From assembly GCF_963576615.1 (NCBI RefSeq), contig NC_088710.1:24733114-24797113 (forward strand): a stretch of DNA of 64,000 bases, read 5' to 3'. The translations under genes were made by a program, and so were the position numbers. The notes below the pieces were generated by a model, which had not been told where the DNA came from, ran no database searches, and worked only from the letters and a program-made list of their open reading frames with translations. This document shows, piece after piece, positions 44,590-56,790 of the stretch; positions within the stretch are counted from its first letter, which is position 1, and each line of letters begins with the position of its first letter. Source of the DNA: Watersipora subatra. Its lineage: Eukaryota; Bryozoa; Gymnolaemata; Cheilostomatida; Watersiporidae.

Positions 44590-47500
44590 CATAGACTTAT
44601 TAACTTTACTAGACTGGGCAATGCGAAGCCACGGTGTCCTACATAAATAGCCACATTCTTCGTGACGTAACGTCAACGCTTTGTTCACTCGCAGCTCGTC
44701 AGGCAAGCGAGTCATCATTGTTTACATTGAAAGAATGACGGAGACAGCTTTGTTGCTACGAGTAATTTGACATAACTACTAAAGTACACAAGATGTTGGC
44801 CTAAAAGTTTAGATGTAAAGTTTATACACTACGCATTTCCTACCCTGCAAATTTGGAAACATAAAGTTGAATATTTCATATGTAAAGTGCCAGTAAAAAT
44901 GTATTTTGATTTATTCAAAAATATTGCAAAACTATCAATGTTGCCCTATGCTATGGGCTAACATGTCAGATAGCTAGGTGTACAAACTAATTTCAGATGC
45001 ATACACACTGGTAAATGGTACACTGATCGCAGTCTGCCATGAGTATAAATGTTGGGTCTTAGCTGTTATGCAAACAGCATCAGAAAAATCGTAGAAAACA
45101 AATGACAAATAGTACACATTTCTAGACATAATTATTGTGACAGGCTACACATGACTAAAGACGTCCCGTCGGCTGAGGTTTGATCTAAGATTAATCTTGT
45201 TAGCTGCTACCTTTGTAGTCGCATGGTGAGTTCTAATTCTGTCAAATCTGGATGTGATAGTTTTAACTAACGCTGCGCTGTGAATTGAGCATGAAAATTC
45301 CTGATGCAAATTCCTTTGTAAAACCAATGAAAGAGTCTTAGTGACCACCAGCTTGTGTATGTCTGCAGTGACTCCTTGTAAACTGACACACTGCCGTATA
45401 ATCAGTTTAGAGCCTAGACATATCTTTGTGATGACAGGATGAGGTGTAAACAGACCACCTCTATCTTTTACACTGATTAGTGTCGCATCATCCCTGGTGC
45501 ATAAATCTGGAAAGGAGGCTATAAAGCTGGTGCAGCCATTGCGGTTGAGTTTTAAGCTTTATACCACATAACCTGCTAAATAAATATCATATGCTAATGT
45601 TATTATAGAAAGCATATTTATCAACTGTAAAATAATTTTAACTACATCTCACTGATCTGTTGCAGTCATACTTCAACCTACTCTGCTTTCTATATATCTG
45701 CTCTATACACTAACAATAAGTGAAGTAGCTAATACCAAAATACATATATGTACATACCCTGATGATGCACCACAATGTGAGCAGTCATGCAGTTTAGCAC
45801 ATGCAGCAAGGCTGCAATGTGTGCCAGATCTCTTGTTTTGTAGAAAATGTGGAGGAATTGGTTGTATTTACCTACTGATGTACTCAACTATGTCCGATAC
45901 AGATTTTGGCAGATCGTTTTCCAGCCATTCGCTTGATTCCAAATTATCATGGAAGTCATCATCACTCTTTAGATGACTTTTTCATTGTTTAGATGAGAGA
46001 AGTAGGGAGCATGAGTGATCTGAGCATCAAAATCAAGACAGTTAGCACTCAAGCTAGGTGTGATATCTGTTTTCGCTAGTAGAGCTTTCAATGCAGATTT
46101 GAAGCTACGGACATCTGGATATTGTTGAAACCTCCCTTGGCCCGAATCTTTGAGAACAGTGTTTCTATATGCTTCTGTCCAAGCTTGTACGGAAGCAAAT
46201 ACTTGGCCTCGCGGAATGTTTGAAAAATGCAATGCCCAATTCCAAGGTACAAAGCAGCGGCAGTTTTGAATCCAATTATAAAAGTTTTACGTTGGCTGGT
46301 GTCGAGAGAGCGTCCATCTAGCAAGCTCCACTGTTCTAGGTAGGAGATGATGCCAACAATTTTGTTACTGATATATCTGCAGTTTTTTCTTGTGAGTGGA
46401 CTTTTATAACCCTTTCCATAAGGGTTGTAGCAGTTCTGAATGTTAAACAGTTGATCTATATGTAATGAAAAGTTTGAAACAAACAAAAGCCATACTTTTT
46501 GCAGTAATGCAAGCAAATTCTTTTAGATTTGTGTGGTGTTTTGAAGCCTTTGAAGCTTGTGGTTGAGCGTGTTTACTTTCTTTAAAAGATTCTGTATACG
46601 TGTCTCTGGTGTGATTTTTGTTCTACCTCAGGTGCGCTTATGTAGAGGGTCAGGAATGATCTCTTCAGATTGCTTGGCAGCTGTTGGCTCTTCATAGCAA
46701 AGTGAAGGTGTCAGGACTGGCTCATCTCGGTCTGGTGAAAATGATGTAGATTGTAGATGGTGTTGGTCGGCATAACAGTCGTCTATGCTTTGGTTGAGTC
46801 GTTCATTGATATTTTGGCAGAGAATCAAATACCCTTAGTACAGCAGTAGGCTTTTGTATGGCAACCATCTTCGTACCAAGAAGTCTACGATAAGGGTCTA
46901 TTGGGAAATGCTCACTGCAGAGCACGGAGTATTTGGAAGGCATCCAGTCCGAACGTTTTACGGCGTTTATCCACTTGTTACGTCTGTCTAGGTGTTTTTC
47001 TTTCAATGGAAAAATGTGGAAACTGAGTTCATTACCTTTTGTTGGAGAATTAGAACATCCAAATGCGCAGCAAAAAATTCTATTCCTCTGGCCCTGCTAA
47101 ATAATCAGTAAATGACTGCATCCCTATGAGACCACCATAAAGTAAAAATCATTCTGGTTGGGTTTTACTACACTCTCAAATACAGCACAGCCATCACCAT
47201 ACTCACCTATTAGCCTATGTCCACCTGCCATGGTGATAAAAAACTTCATGAAATGGGCAACACTTTGTCTATTTCGCGCTTGGTACCTCTTTGTGCGAAA
47301 CAAGTTTTCAAATATTAGTGCCAGCAATGAACTTTAGGAAAAGATTTTGGAGAAACTATTATTTGTTGTACATATCTCGGAAAAATTCGCAAGATTCTTT
47401 GCTCTGTATATCTAGATACTTCTCACAACCACACTTGAAAACAATTGGAGTAAAATTTACCTTCGCATAATTTTCAGTGCCGGTATAGTTGCTCCACTCT

Positions 47501-47652
47501 CCATGGCTTCCTACTTACAACTACGGCCTGGACTAGGCAAAGCGAACAAACCATCGACGTTATGCCGCAAAGAATGTGGCTATTTAAGTAGGACACAATG
47601 CTGAGCCGTGATGCATTAGGTTGTCCAGTCTAGTATGGTTAATAAGTCTATA
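44590..47652. mobile_element. P-superfamily DNA transposon (copy 2), complete ends, internally deleted gene
   Basis: The termini CATAGACTTATTAAC (44590) and the mirrored TATAGACTTATTAAC (ending 47652) continue inwards with TACTAGACTGG-CAA and, after a short gap, with CCTAC-TAAATAGCCACATTC (about 44640 and 47585). The direct 8-bp repeat ATCAGCTA flanks the element (44582-44589 and 47653-47660). The CA start, the long inverted ends, the 8-bp duplication and the THAP transposase pieces inside all agree on the P superfamily. It is inserted in an LRR-gene intron, antisense to the gene. Confidence 0.9.
45145..47097 (-). pseudogene. P-element/THAP9-like transposase with intact THAP domain and missing catalytic core
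   Basis: Pieces run right to left. First comes a complete THAP zinc finger (about 46900-47075): CCAFGCSNSPTKGNELSFHI, then NKWINAVKRSDWMP and LCSEHF, with the C-x4-C and C-x2-H metal ligands and the conserved Pro, Trp and Phe. Next, after one frameshift, is a coiled-coil-like stretch (RIQNLLKKVNTLNHKLQRLQ, near 46560). Then comes the C-terminal region (46088-46516) with NPYGKGYKSPLTRKNC, RKTFIIGFKTAAALYL and KHIETLFSKIRAKGGFNN; a frameshift; DVRSFKSALKALLAKTD (45969-46232); LPKSVSDIVEYIS before a donor near 45893; and a last open piece to 45145 (KDRGGLFTPHPVITKICLGS). The RNase H-like catalytic core expected between coiled coil and C-terminus is absent. A first exon with ATG was not resolved. 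Confidence 0.82.
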
Positions 47653-47888
47653 ATCAGCTAGAACACTTGTAGTTTGAAATAAATTATATCACATATTGCT
47701 TACATTACTCATAGTTATCCCATGATAATGCGATCGTCGTCTTGCTTAAAGCTTTAGGAAGAAAGTTTGTCCCGCACATTTATCTTATCTGAATATTTGG
47801 ATTCTTGCCAAGCCTGTTGCCATTTGCACCACTCAATCCACCCTTTCGAACCTTTTATGAGAGTGGGTTTATTATTTTTTATTCTCAG

Positions 47889-48026
47889 CTTTGGCTCTCT
47901 AGAAGTGCTGAGAAAGTTGGATCTCGCTGGTAACAATTTTAGGGAGGACTTTGAGTCTATCACCGCATTGAGTTCACTCGCTGAGCTGAACCTGTCAGTG
48001 CATCACATAAGCCAACTCCCTGAGAG
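47889..48026 (+). CDS. LRR gene, type B exon (47.9 kb)
   Basis: Acceptor TTATTCTCAG and donor GAGAG/GTAAAT bound a 138-bp exon, phase 2 to phase 2, one codon shorter than its sisters. It reads FGSLEVLRKLDLAGNNFRED, FESITALSSLAELNLSVHH and ISQLPER. The first repeat has lost the usual LP motif (REDFESI instead of VLPKSI), so it is more diverged or under other constraint. The upstream intron (47690-47850) resembles 43480-43620, and the downstream intron resembles those after the other type B exons. Confidence 0.88.
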
Positions 48027-49029
48027 GTAAATATACACATAGTTTGTATGAATTTCTAATGAACAACTTTTACTACTTATTGATGAGCAGCCATGTTAAC
48101 TTGCTGATGACTAAACACTGAATATTATCAGATCCTGTAAAGTTATTTTACTCTCCAACTGCACTAAAGTTGAATCAAGCTGTAGTTGATAAATATTACT
48201 TTCATAAAACGTTGTTATTTCTGTAGTACGTCCATACTTATTAATCTAAAGCAAGTACTACTTTGTTATTCAGATTATTTATCCTTTAGTAGTCTGAACC
48301 AATTTTAATCTGTACTGAGTTTTCATAAAAACCGCTGTTAGTAACCAAAAGAAGGTTACTCTAAACTGATCGAAGCATATGTCGCAACCACAAAAAGTGC
48401 TAATTTTTATTATGATGATATAATTTGTGCTATTTAAAAATACTAAATGTTTAAATGATTATCTTAAAACTTTCTGACAGTAGTAGAACAATTATTTATT
48501 TTTTATCTTTCTTGCAGCAGTGCCCAATTGCGTATAACTTATGAGCGCAGTGTATAAGCTTCCTCTAAACCTATCACACAGTGAACTATATTAACCAAAC
48601 ATTCTATCGAGTGACCAAACTCCTTAATGTTAATAATGACATTGTTAGCCAACTTTCAGGGAAACTAAAATGTCAAGAAATAGAAAATGGTAAAATAATT
48701 TAATGGTGAAGTTTGTTAAAACTAAAATTTTAATCAATACTTAAATATGAGCACTGAATATGAAAATTGCTAATTGGAAATCTGGAAAATTCTAAGCCGA
48801 CTGTTATTTCTAAATGGTGTTCTTTTTCAAGATTGTAAGAAGTTTTACTTTTTATGCCAAGTACATGCTTAAATTTAATGTATCTTCTATGTCTTGTTGA
48901 GGTGCTGGAACACTGGTCTAAATTTGTTTATATGATCAAAGTTTTCTGAACCCTTAGCTAGCTCTGCATCCTTGTGACTGATATGAAAAAAGTCCATTAT
49001 CAACGTGAACGTGTTCAGGGTGAATTATA
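48027..49029. other. Intron, duplicated then unique
   Basis: The first 280 bp repeat the intron after the other type B exons (TTGATGAGCAGCCATGTTAA, TTGCTGATGACTAAACA). The rest is AT-rich with nothing recognised. Confidence 0.6.
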
Positions 49030-50004
49030 TATATCCATACATTAGTATGTCTCTAAACTAATTTGTGGTATTCCAGTAGGATTCAATAAAGTGTTTTCTA
49101 TTGATACCCAAGTTAAAAAACCTCCTATATATGCTTTCATTGGGGGCACAGTAACATCTTTCCATAGAGGTACTTTGGAGTAAGCTTTCAGCACCAGGGT
49201 GCTTCTTCAACTAGTACTGGTGGTATTTGTTGATTTTTGTGACTAAGAATTCCGACACATATGTACCATCTGGATTAACCGGCTCAAAAGATCTTTCAAA
49301 ATAGTCCACTGGTTTAGCGCCTACCGCTGTGAATACCGGGCCAGTTACTCCAAAAAATTTATACTTTGGTGAGCTTTGTCTCTCTTCAGATGTCTGCTAA
49401 TAGTACAGACACTAGCATCATCTTGACCTCCATAATCATTAGAACTATTACTAGCTTCTTCCTCGCTTTCATTCTCAGATTCTGATGCAAAATCGGGCCA
49501 GTCACCATCTGAACTAGATTCGCTGTTACTATTAGTTCTGGCTACTAACTCTGAGAGGTTATCACAATCAGCTGATATCATACTATCACATCTAGTACCA
49601 TCACTACTCCCCCTTGCAGCAGCATTAGAAAGACATGGGTAATTTTTTGGAGGTTGCCACAACAGTAAAAAGTTATTACAGTCTGGGAAAACATTCAGAA
49701 AGCAGAAACAAAAGCAGCCGCAAGCTACAAACAAAATTCTGATTTTGTTTACAAAAAATTATTATTTTGGATTTTTTGTTTGTTTAGTATTGCAAAACAA
49801 TCATTTTTTATTTCTAAAAACAGCTTATTTCTTTTGCTAAATGAGACCACTATATCATAGCTTACCATTGCAAAAAACATTTATACAAAAAGTGGTAATG
49901 AACCAACCAAAAATCAATATATAAAAAATGTTCGCGTGATGACATAGTAATCACTCTGCCCATTATCGCAAAACGGCAATCTCGTTGCTCTCCCTGCCAA
50001 AGGG
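49030..50004 (-). mobile_element. 5' part of a piggyBac-type transposon with broken transposase
   Basis: On the minus strand the element starts CCCTTTGGCAGGGAGAGC directly next to TTAA (50005-50008), the target and terminal form of piggyBac elements. The transposase begins in the open piece 49345-49734, Ser/Glu/Asp-rich (SESENESEEEASNSSND), which is the usual acidic N-terminus. A frameshift near 49375 leads to KFFGVTGPVFTAVGAKPVDY, FEPVNPDGTYVSEFLVTKI and, after another shift, VPLWKDVTVPPMKAYIGGFL, all typical of the PGBD/piggyBac N-terminal region. The match fades near 49030, before the catalytic aspartates, so the copy is 3'-truncated. No right terminus was found. Confidence 0.8.
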
Positions 50005-50008
50005 TTAA

Positions 50009-52389
50009 AATGCTTCAAAAAACTTGCAAAAAGTTTCAACTATATATTCAGACTTACAGCTAATAGCAGAAGACTGAAAAATAAGAGTACATTAGCAATG
50101 CATTGAGAAGGAGACATATGAATGACCATTGGAGGCGTTGCCGTCCAACGACAGGTTCTGCTAGCATGAATGAAGCAGTAATATTCTGCTATGGCTGGAC
50201 TTGTTTAGACAGCACCGGTGTATAATATGGTTGGAAAAGAGTGCAATAGCTACAGATAGAAAAACAGTAATATGTTGTAATCTGGACGGACACCCAAACT
50301 TATGTTGGAGGGTGTCTTACTGAAGCGACACCCCTACTCACTTATGGAAGATAGACTCTGAAAGCAGGGTAATTGGCGGAACTCATACACAAAATGGATT
50401 AGCAAAAATAATAGAAAGATGGCAAAAACCAATGGTAGCTGCAGCATAACATAAGGGCACAGAAAACTGGGATTAAAATGATAATTCTGGTTACAAAAAA
50501 CAAGTTTAAAGAAGAAATAGCGATCAAACAGTTTGTGCCTGTAGATGAAGTGGAAATATAAAATACTAACTAAGAAGTCAAAGACTCAATCAGACAACTT
50601 AATGGAGTACATAGAAGTACATTTTTGAAGCAAGACCAATGAAGAGCCCAGATGGAGTTTCATCAGATGAATGGAAACGCTACCAAAGTTAGGCATAGAA
50701 GGATGACCGATGATAATTAAACTAAGAACAGTACAACATAGGAACTGAGGTTATCGAGTGCAAACATTTAGAACCACATATAGAATGGTGGACCAAAAGC
50801 TTGAATACAAGAAACCAAGAGCTAGTAGAACAGCTATTTAGGAAACACGGTGATGTATTCAGTACGGATTGGCTAATAAACTAAACTGATATCAGAACAA
50901 TTGAATTCTAGTAGACCTAATAGTCACCCAGAAAAAAAGCAAACTATAGACTATCTACACATGGTTGCCGCCGAGACTACAGCTGAAATGACCATGCGTT
51001 GTTAAAAATGCCCCTTGAAAACTAGAAATGAGTGGAATGGTTTAGACATAGTCCAGAGTGTGTAAAATTATCAACGCACCATAATGGAAGAATGTTATGC
51101 AACTGTTAGTACACAAACAAGATTTGGTGGACAAGGAACAAACAGTAATTCTAATATCTTCATAAGGCTTAAGTTACAATATTACCGGAAACATTGCAGA
51201 TAACATTATTACTATTAGAAAAGATTTATGTGACAGCTTGCATCTACCTGCTAGTAATATTAAAGAACATGAGAATGCACTTGGAAGAAGATCCAGCTAT
51301 AAAAAATTAAAACAGTATCAATAGTGGTCAGGGAGTTGTATTAACATTTTTAAAAAGTAAACAGACATTTTGTAGTAGTGCTTGCTTTGTTTTTGTTTCT
51401 GTTAGTTGTGAGTTAAAAAGCAAGGGCTATCTTTGAGCAAGTGAAGAAGTATATAGTGCCTGAAAAGTTTTCATATAGTCAAGTCTTCAAATACATAAAT
51501 TTAAGAAATAGTTTTTCATCTTGTTTTTGTTTGGCAACAATTTATAACTACTGTCAAATATTTTTTAGTCAAATCGTTAAATATCTTAATTTAGTTTTTT
51601 ATTTGATAATTGATACTGAATATGAGCTACAACTCACAATTTAGAAATATTAGTATCTGCCAATCAACAGTATCAGCCAAATCAGCTGTATTAACTGCAT
51701 CAGTAAGCATGGGCCCATAACATGGGGTATCTCCAAGCTTTACCGCAAACAAGGCACCCTCAATTATGAAGGACTGAATCGGTAGTAGAGTCAGTCTGAG
51801 ATAGAACATCTCACACATATGCAACTATACAGTTACATTAAATGGTTTGGAAGCCTAATTTGTTGTATACAAGTAATACAGAAACTTGTTGAAGTGCACA
51901 GTTAAATAGAATAAGTCAAGCAATGTTGTCTTCAACTTGTTCTTGCACATGCGCATCTATGAGTGCATGGACGCGCGCACAAGTACGCACACGAGCTGAA
52001 ACAAAAAAACTGGGGCATCGAGATTTACTCAAGGCCCAGCTTCCAGATATGGGCTACAATTGGTGAAACCTGCTGCTCCCCCAGCTAATAAAGGCATAGA
52101 ATTGTCAGATCAGCTAACTTACAGTACTTTTATCTACTTGCCAAGTTCTATCTAACCTAGGCGCAAATGATTAAGCTGCAGAGCCAAATGGAAGTCATGA
52201 ATGATGCACTCACACAAGCTCACAAAAATATGTTGCCGAATGATCTAGATGAGCCACCGATGTACACACCTGATAATTGAGTGTGCCTGTCTAACACTTG
52301 ATGGTTGAGGGGTTATCAAAAAACAGCAACTCTGGTACTTTGAGCCAAGCCAAGTCATAAAATCTTGAGCCAACTATACGTACTTGGTC
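50009..52389 (+). pseudogene. Old degenerate retroelement sequence
   Basis: Near 50820-51010 the plus strand reads LVEQLFRKHGDVFS and, further on, LPPRLQLK, like the stretch between protease and reverse transcriptase in Ty3/gypsy Pol, with stops between. The rest (50060-50800 and 51010-52389) is purine-rich on this strand and has the look of decayed coding sequence, but nothing specific can be named. Confidence 0.35.
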
Positions 52390-53560
52390 AAAAAGCTTGG
52401 CCAGTTGTATACCTAAAAAGAAAACTTTATTAAACCTCTGCAAACATATCTTGAGAAATTTGACAGCTATTTGGCTGCCTCAGAACCTAGAAATATGTAA
52501 TATTAAAAATATTGCCCATTTAAATTTAGAGAAAACAGCAGCCAAAACATTAGAGATGCTCAGGGCAACTATTTACCATTCAGCATCACACCCATACATA
52601 GATACTGCAGACAAAACAATTAAGGGAGACAAATAGAGCAGCCAGAGAAACCAACCAATCATTCATGCTGCAAAGTTCTGATTGACCTAGTGCCACTCCA
52701 GCAAGCTAACTTTGAGCTGGTCGGGTACAATCAACAAACTGCAAGGGTCACCAAGAAGCTGGACCGCTACGAGGAGTTGCTGTATCAGTAAACCACACAG
52801 AACTTTTTTGACAGAAAAGTTCACTAAAGGTCACGGTAGAGCAGAACAGATGTTAGCAGGCTCCCCTTTGGTCTCTCACATTATTCTTCAACAAACCTCA
52901 ACACTTTGAAAACCTCAGTATGACTTTACAAATTTTTCCATATGATATGGCTACAGGAAACTTATGATAACTCATTTAGCTAGCTGCGGAGTCAACTGAA
53001 TACCCTTACAAATTCCAGAGTGATGTTGACTCTGGCCAACCACAATAGAGGAGAAAAGTAAGATTTGGCATGGGAATAGAGGTTGCTTTAAAATAGCAAG
53101 TGGCTCAACTTTGACCCGGCAAGCCCAGATTTTAGCTTAAAACAGAGGAAGTTTAAATAAAGCCATTACGAGTAAACTGCCCAGCGAGGTGAGGCTGATA
53201 CTTGGAGTTGCATAACTAACTTGACCGGTGAGAAGAAGTGCCAGCAGACTTACCAGATTTAAAAGAGGCAGTAAATTCAGAACTAGCTAGCAAAGCCTCA
53301 GATACTGCGGCTGAGTGTTCACGGTAAAGGCTTGGCCAGAGCCTTTCTAACTGACTTAGGCATTCCGGCTAAAGTGATGAGTTTGCAGTTACCACAAATG
53401 TAACACTTCACCGGCTAACCAAAACCTGCCTAAGAATATTGTGTTTACTATTTATTACTTGTTGGTATGGGCCAAATACGATATAGCGGTTGCATTGAAA
53501 AACTACAGAGACCGTTGCAGAAGATGCAAGTTTAAAATCAGTAAACTTCATCGCAGGCAT
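52390..53560 (+). repeat. Degenerate repeat family C, copy 1
   Basis: Collinear with 62030-63150 over about 1.1 kb, sharing ATAGATACTGCAGACAAAA, GCCACTCCAGCAAGCT (with small changes), ATGGCTACAGGAAACTTA and GAGGCAGTAAATTC/GAGGCAATAAATTC. Decayed coding pieces such as DLPDLKEAVNSELASKASDT suggest a former Gag-like or other element protein. Stops are frequent. Confidence 0.7.
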
Positions 53561-54633
53561 CAAGGGACATCCCACTTTGCCATTATCTATGCACGTTTAT
53601 GTGGAAGCATACATTAAAGAACTGAGTGCAGCAACACCAATGTTTTCAGGAGCCACATAATACCAAATACAATTGTTAATTTAGTAAATTAGCTGGAATT
53701 GAGTAGGTTTGTGGCTGACCAAGGCATAAACCCCAAAACAAGATAGCCCCTTGCACCCCTTGAGAGTGGCTGAAGGCTAGTGTTTGAAATGAGCCAGACA
53801 ACCAGTCAGCCCAGAAATTAATTGTGGTCTAATGATCTAGAACACCTGAGCCTAAAGCAGCAGGTTGGGGTTCATTCAACAGAAAATACCCCTGGTGGTG
53901 ACAGCAATGGCCTCCCAACCCAATCTGCGTTGTGTAGCTTGACATACCTCCAATTGTTAAAGTTCTCTCGCCATTGGACTCAGACGTGCACATCAAAGAT
54001 AACAGGGTTAATTTTTGCGTGACAATTCTCTTGAAAGCATGCAAAGCCTCTGCATATAAAACAATATACTCAATCTTTGAAGAGTTACATGCATAACAAG
54101 GGAAACAGATTTAAGAGATTGCACCTCTGTTTAGTCGCAATGACTGGCTAACATTTCATACAATAATTGAATTAGTGAATTAGAGGAATTGCCCCATGAC
54201 CTAGCTTAAGGATGGAAACCAGGTGATGGGAGATGGGCCGTGGGTAGTCTAAGCCATGCAAGATATGGTACAATTTGGGTTGCCATCTTGCTATTGGGAA
54301 AAGGCCATTGATGAAATAGTTTAGCTATTTGTATTATGGAGCCCAGTGGCACCACACCAGGCCTCAGCTAGCCCTTCTACGTACCTGAGCTCTAAATAGA
54401 AATAGTGCACTAAATGGGGAAGTGTCGGGTGATAGCCTGCCGCCCCTGTGTCTAACCAGTTCTTACCCAGCTCGAGCTAGATTAGGCCCAACTTGACCAA
54501 GCTATCCTACAAACAAAAGCTAAGCAATAGATACAGCAGTCTGAAAATGGGGTTGAAGCCTGCTCCGCCAGAGCACCTTTAAAAGAAGGCGCATTGCAAA
54601 ACCGAAGCGGGGTCTACCTGCACTTTCTCAATA
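53561..54633. other. Intronic stretch, purine-rich, nothing named
   Basis: It probably continues the degenerate element of repeat family C, but no motif was recognised. Confidence 0.3.
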
Positions 54634-55228
54634 ATTCTGCCCATTGTTGGTAAAACATGTTATCTCTCGTAATTTCGCATTTTATGCCTGCTGCTGCAAG
54701 ATTTTCATTCAATGGCTTTGAAATTATGTATGTGTATTTTTAAACCTGTAACCTAACTGGTATAAAAATTTCTAAGAATTCCTTTTTCTTAATCACTAGT
54801 AATCCTTAGTTAACCTGTTATACCATCACACTGAAGGTTAGCAATAGCAGTGTAGTTTGCTGGTAAAACGTGTTATCAGCTGCTAATAGGTTTTGTCTGC
54901 AACTTGACTCAACAATGCTGATGGTCCATTGTGTCTAATGCATAACTCTATCACTTAACACCGCACTTAAAGTCCATGGTATGAGGGGATGCACTCAAAT
55001 ACATAAAACTTTTATTATTACACTTTCCAAGTTACATTAGAAGATAAATATGGCAAAGTGAGTCGACAAAGATGTGCAGACTTCTCAGGAAACTTCAACA
55101 AAGACGTGAACCAACCAAAAAAACCCATACTAGACAAAAAACTTCCACATGAGCGCACCAAACTTCCAATGCGTGAACCTTGTAGCTTCTCTAAGAACTG
55201 AATTGCACCAATAATATACAGCCGCCCA

Positions 55229-56006
55229 ACGATAGTCGACGGCTCTCATATGGACGGGATTTAATGATGGAGCTTTGTTGGGATAAACCCGAACATGGCA
55301 CCCAAACAAACAACTATGCTGAATAAAGCCCCTTGTAATTTTACAAATATGATGAACTATACTGGTTTTTTCACTTATCTGTTAAATTCATTTTGTTGTC
55401 AAATGAATATAGTATCCCAATATTGTCACCATTATGATCAGTCAGTTGCCATTCGCAAGCATTCGTGGTAATAATAGTCACAATCGTAAAATTGCTCACA
55501 TTCGGTTTTGTATTTAGATGTCGAGTATGAAAACTACACTGCAATGCTTTGTCTACTGTCCCATCTTATTGGCCAGGTAAAACCATGTGAAAACGATGAA
55601 AGACTTTGTCATTTTGTATTAGGGGTGGCAAAATATTAATCAAAAACTAGGAAAAAAAGGCCGTTGTTGGGGTAAATGATATTCAACTTTAAGCATATAC
55701 TACGACCTTTACCAATTTTAAAATTACTAAAGGTAGGTAATTTAAAATGTTTTATTTTGCATGGATCCATTATTTTGGTTAGGTATCACCCCTACATAGT
55801 AGAAATTTAAGGTTTGCTATTGTGAACCGCGGAGGCTACCGACTGAATGAACTAATGAAACGATAACAGCGAGTCGTGTTTTCCAAAGCCTAACAAGGCA
55901 ACGCGACCGCCCTGCGAGAGTTGTGTTTGTTCCAAAACCAAGGATAGGACAATCCTAACAGAGCTCCACCATTAAACCCCGCCCATATGATAGCCGTCGG
56001 CTATCC
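55229..56006. mobile_element. MITE-like element nested in the long-inverted-repeat element
   Basis: Inverted ends of about 55 bp: 55229-55284 (GATAGTCGACGGCTCTCATA, TTTAATGATGGAGCT) mirror 55952-56006 (AGCTCCACCATTAAA, TATGATAGCCGTCGGCTATC). The 670-bp interior has no recognisable gene. Confidence 0.7.
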
Positions 56007-56439
56007 TTGAGAGTCGGTAAATCATTGATCACACTTAAAAAACCAAAGACATCACATGAAAATTTGTTTGCAATACTGGAGTGTTTGCTTTGTTGAGAGA
56101 AAAATTTTTATTCACCGTCTGGTTCAATGTCGAGATGCCAACATAAAATGTTTTTCTTCACGTCAATGAGGAGTGAGTATTCAAACTTTATTAAGAAATC
56201 ATTTAATATTTCAAGAAACAATGGAACGCTTACCTTGAGACAGTTTGTAACCGTTCTGTTCAAATCTAAAGTTAGATTTTATGTTTGCTGCAAAAACTAG
56301 TTGTATGTTCCCATTATTTGAAATAGACAAAGAGTAATTAATGATTTGCTCTTGGCAGACTTTGGGATTAATTTATGTCTTGGCTTAGTTTTAAGCTATA
56401 ACAGAAGTAAAAGTCGTTATGGCTATTCAGGTTCACTAC

Positions 56440-56790
56440 ATTTATCATTTGATGGACGACAAAAAATGTGAGAGAATTAGCTGCAAAAGATTTCTTTGGC
56501 AACTTTTGGATATGCTAAAACGTCATGCATTGTAGCGGATGCAAAGTGATCTAGAGGTGTTATAGCTAGCCCAGAGAAGCGTGGAAACCAGAATGATGAC
56601 ACAAATCGCTTTCATCAAAGAATTGAAGAGCATTTGATGTTTTTTAACCCAGTGATATATCATTACCGTATAGAGCACACCCCTGAAAGAGCTTACCCTA
56701 GCCTAAGAACTGTCAGCTAAAATTATCTACAATGACTTCAAGCCAAAAAGTCTGGAAACAAGAGCTGTATGAGAGACAATGGATAACTTG
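56440..56790 (+). pseudogene. Transposase-like N-terminal relic
   Basis: One plus-strand frame reads KISLATFGYAKTSCIVADAK, a stop, then RGVIASPEKRGNQNDDTNRF and EEHLMFFNPVIYHYRIEHTP followed by ERAY. The series of G-V-I, K-R-G-N and H-Y-R...R-x-Y is common to a family of invertebrate transposon-encoded proteins of uncharacterised type. The same pattern goes on in other frames (ELSAKIIYNDFKPKSLETRA). It lies inside the long-inverted-repeat element just before its right arm and is likely its own decayed gene. The family name is left open. Confidence 0.5.

Noticed and set aside
47124..47510. Possible first exons of the P-like transposase (ATG before GTGAGT near 47211; ATG near 47500)
   Set aside because: The phases of these donors do not fit the THAP exon, so no start could be assigned.
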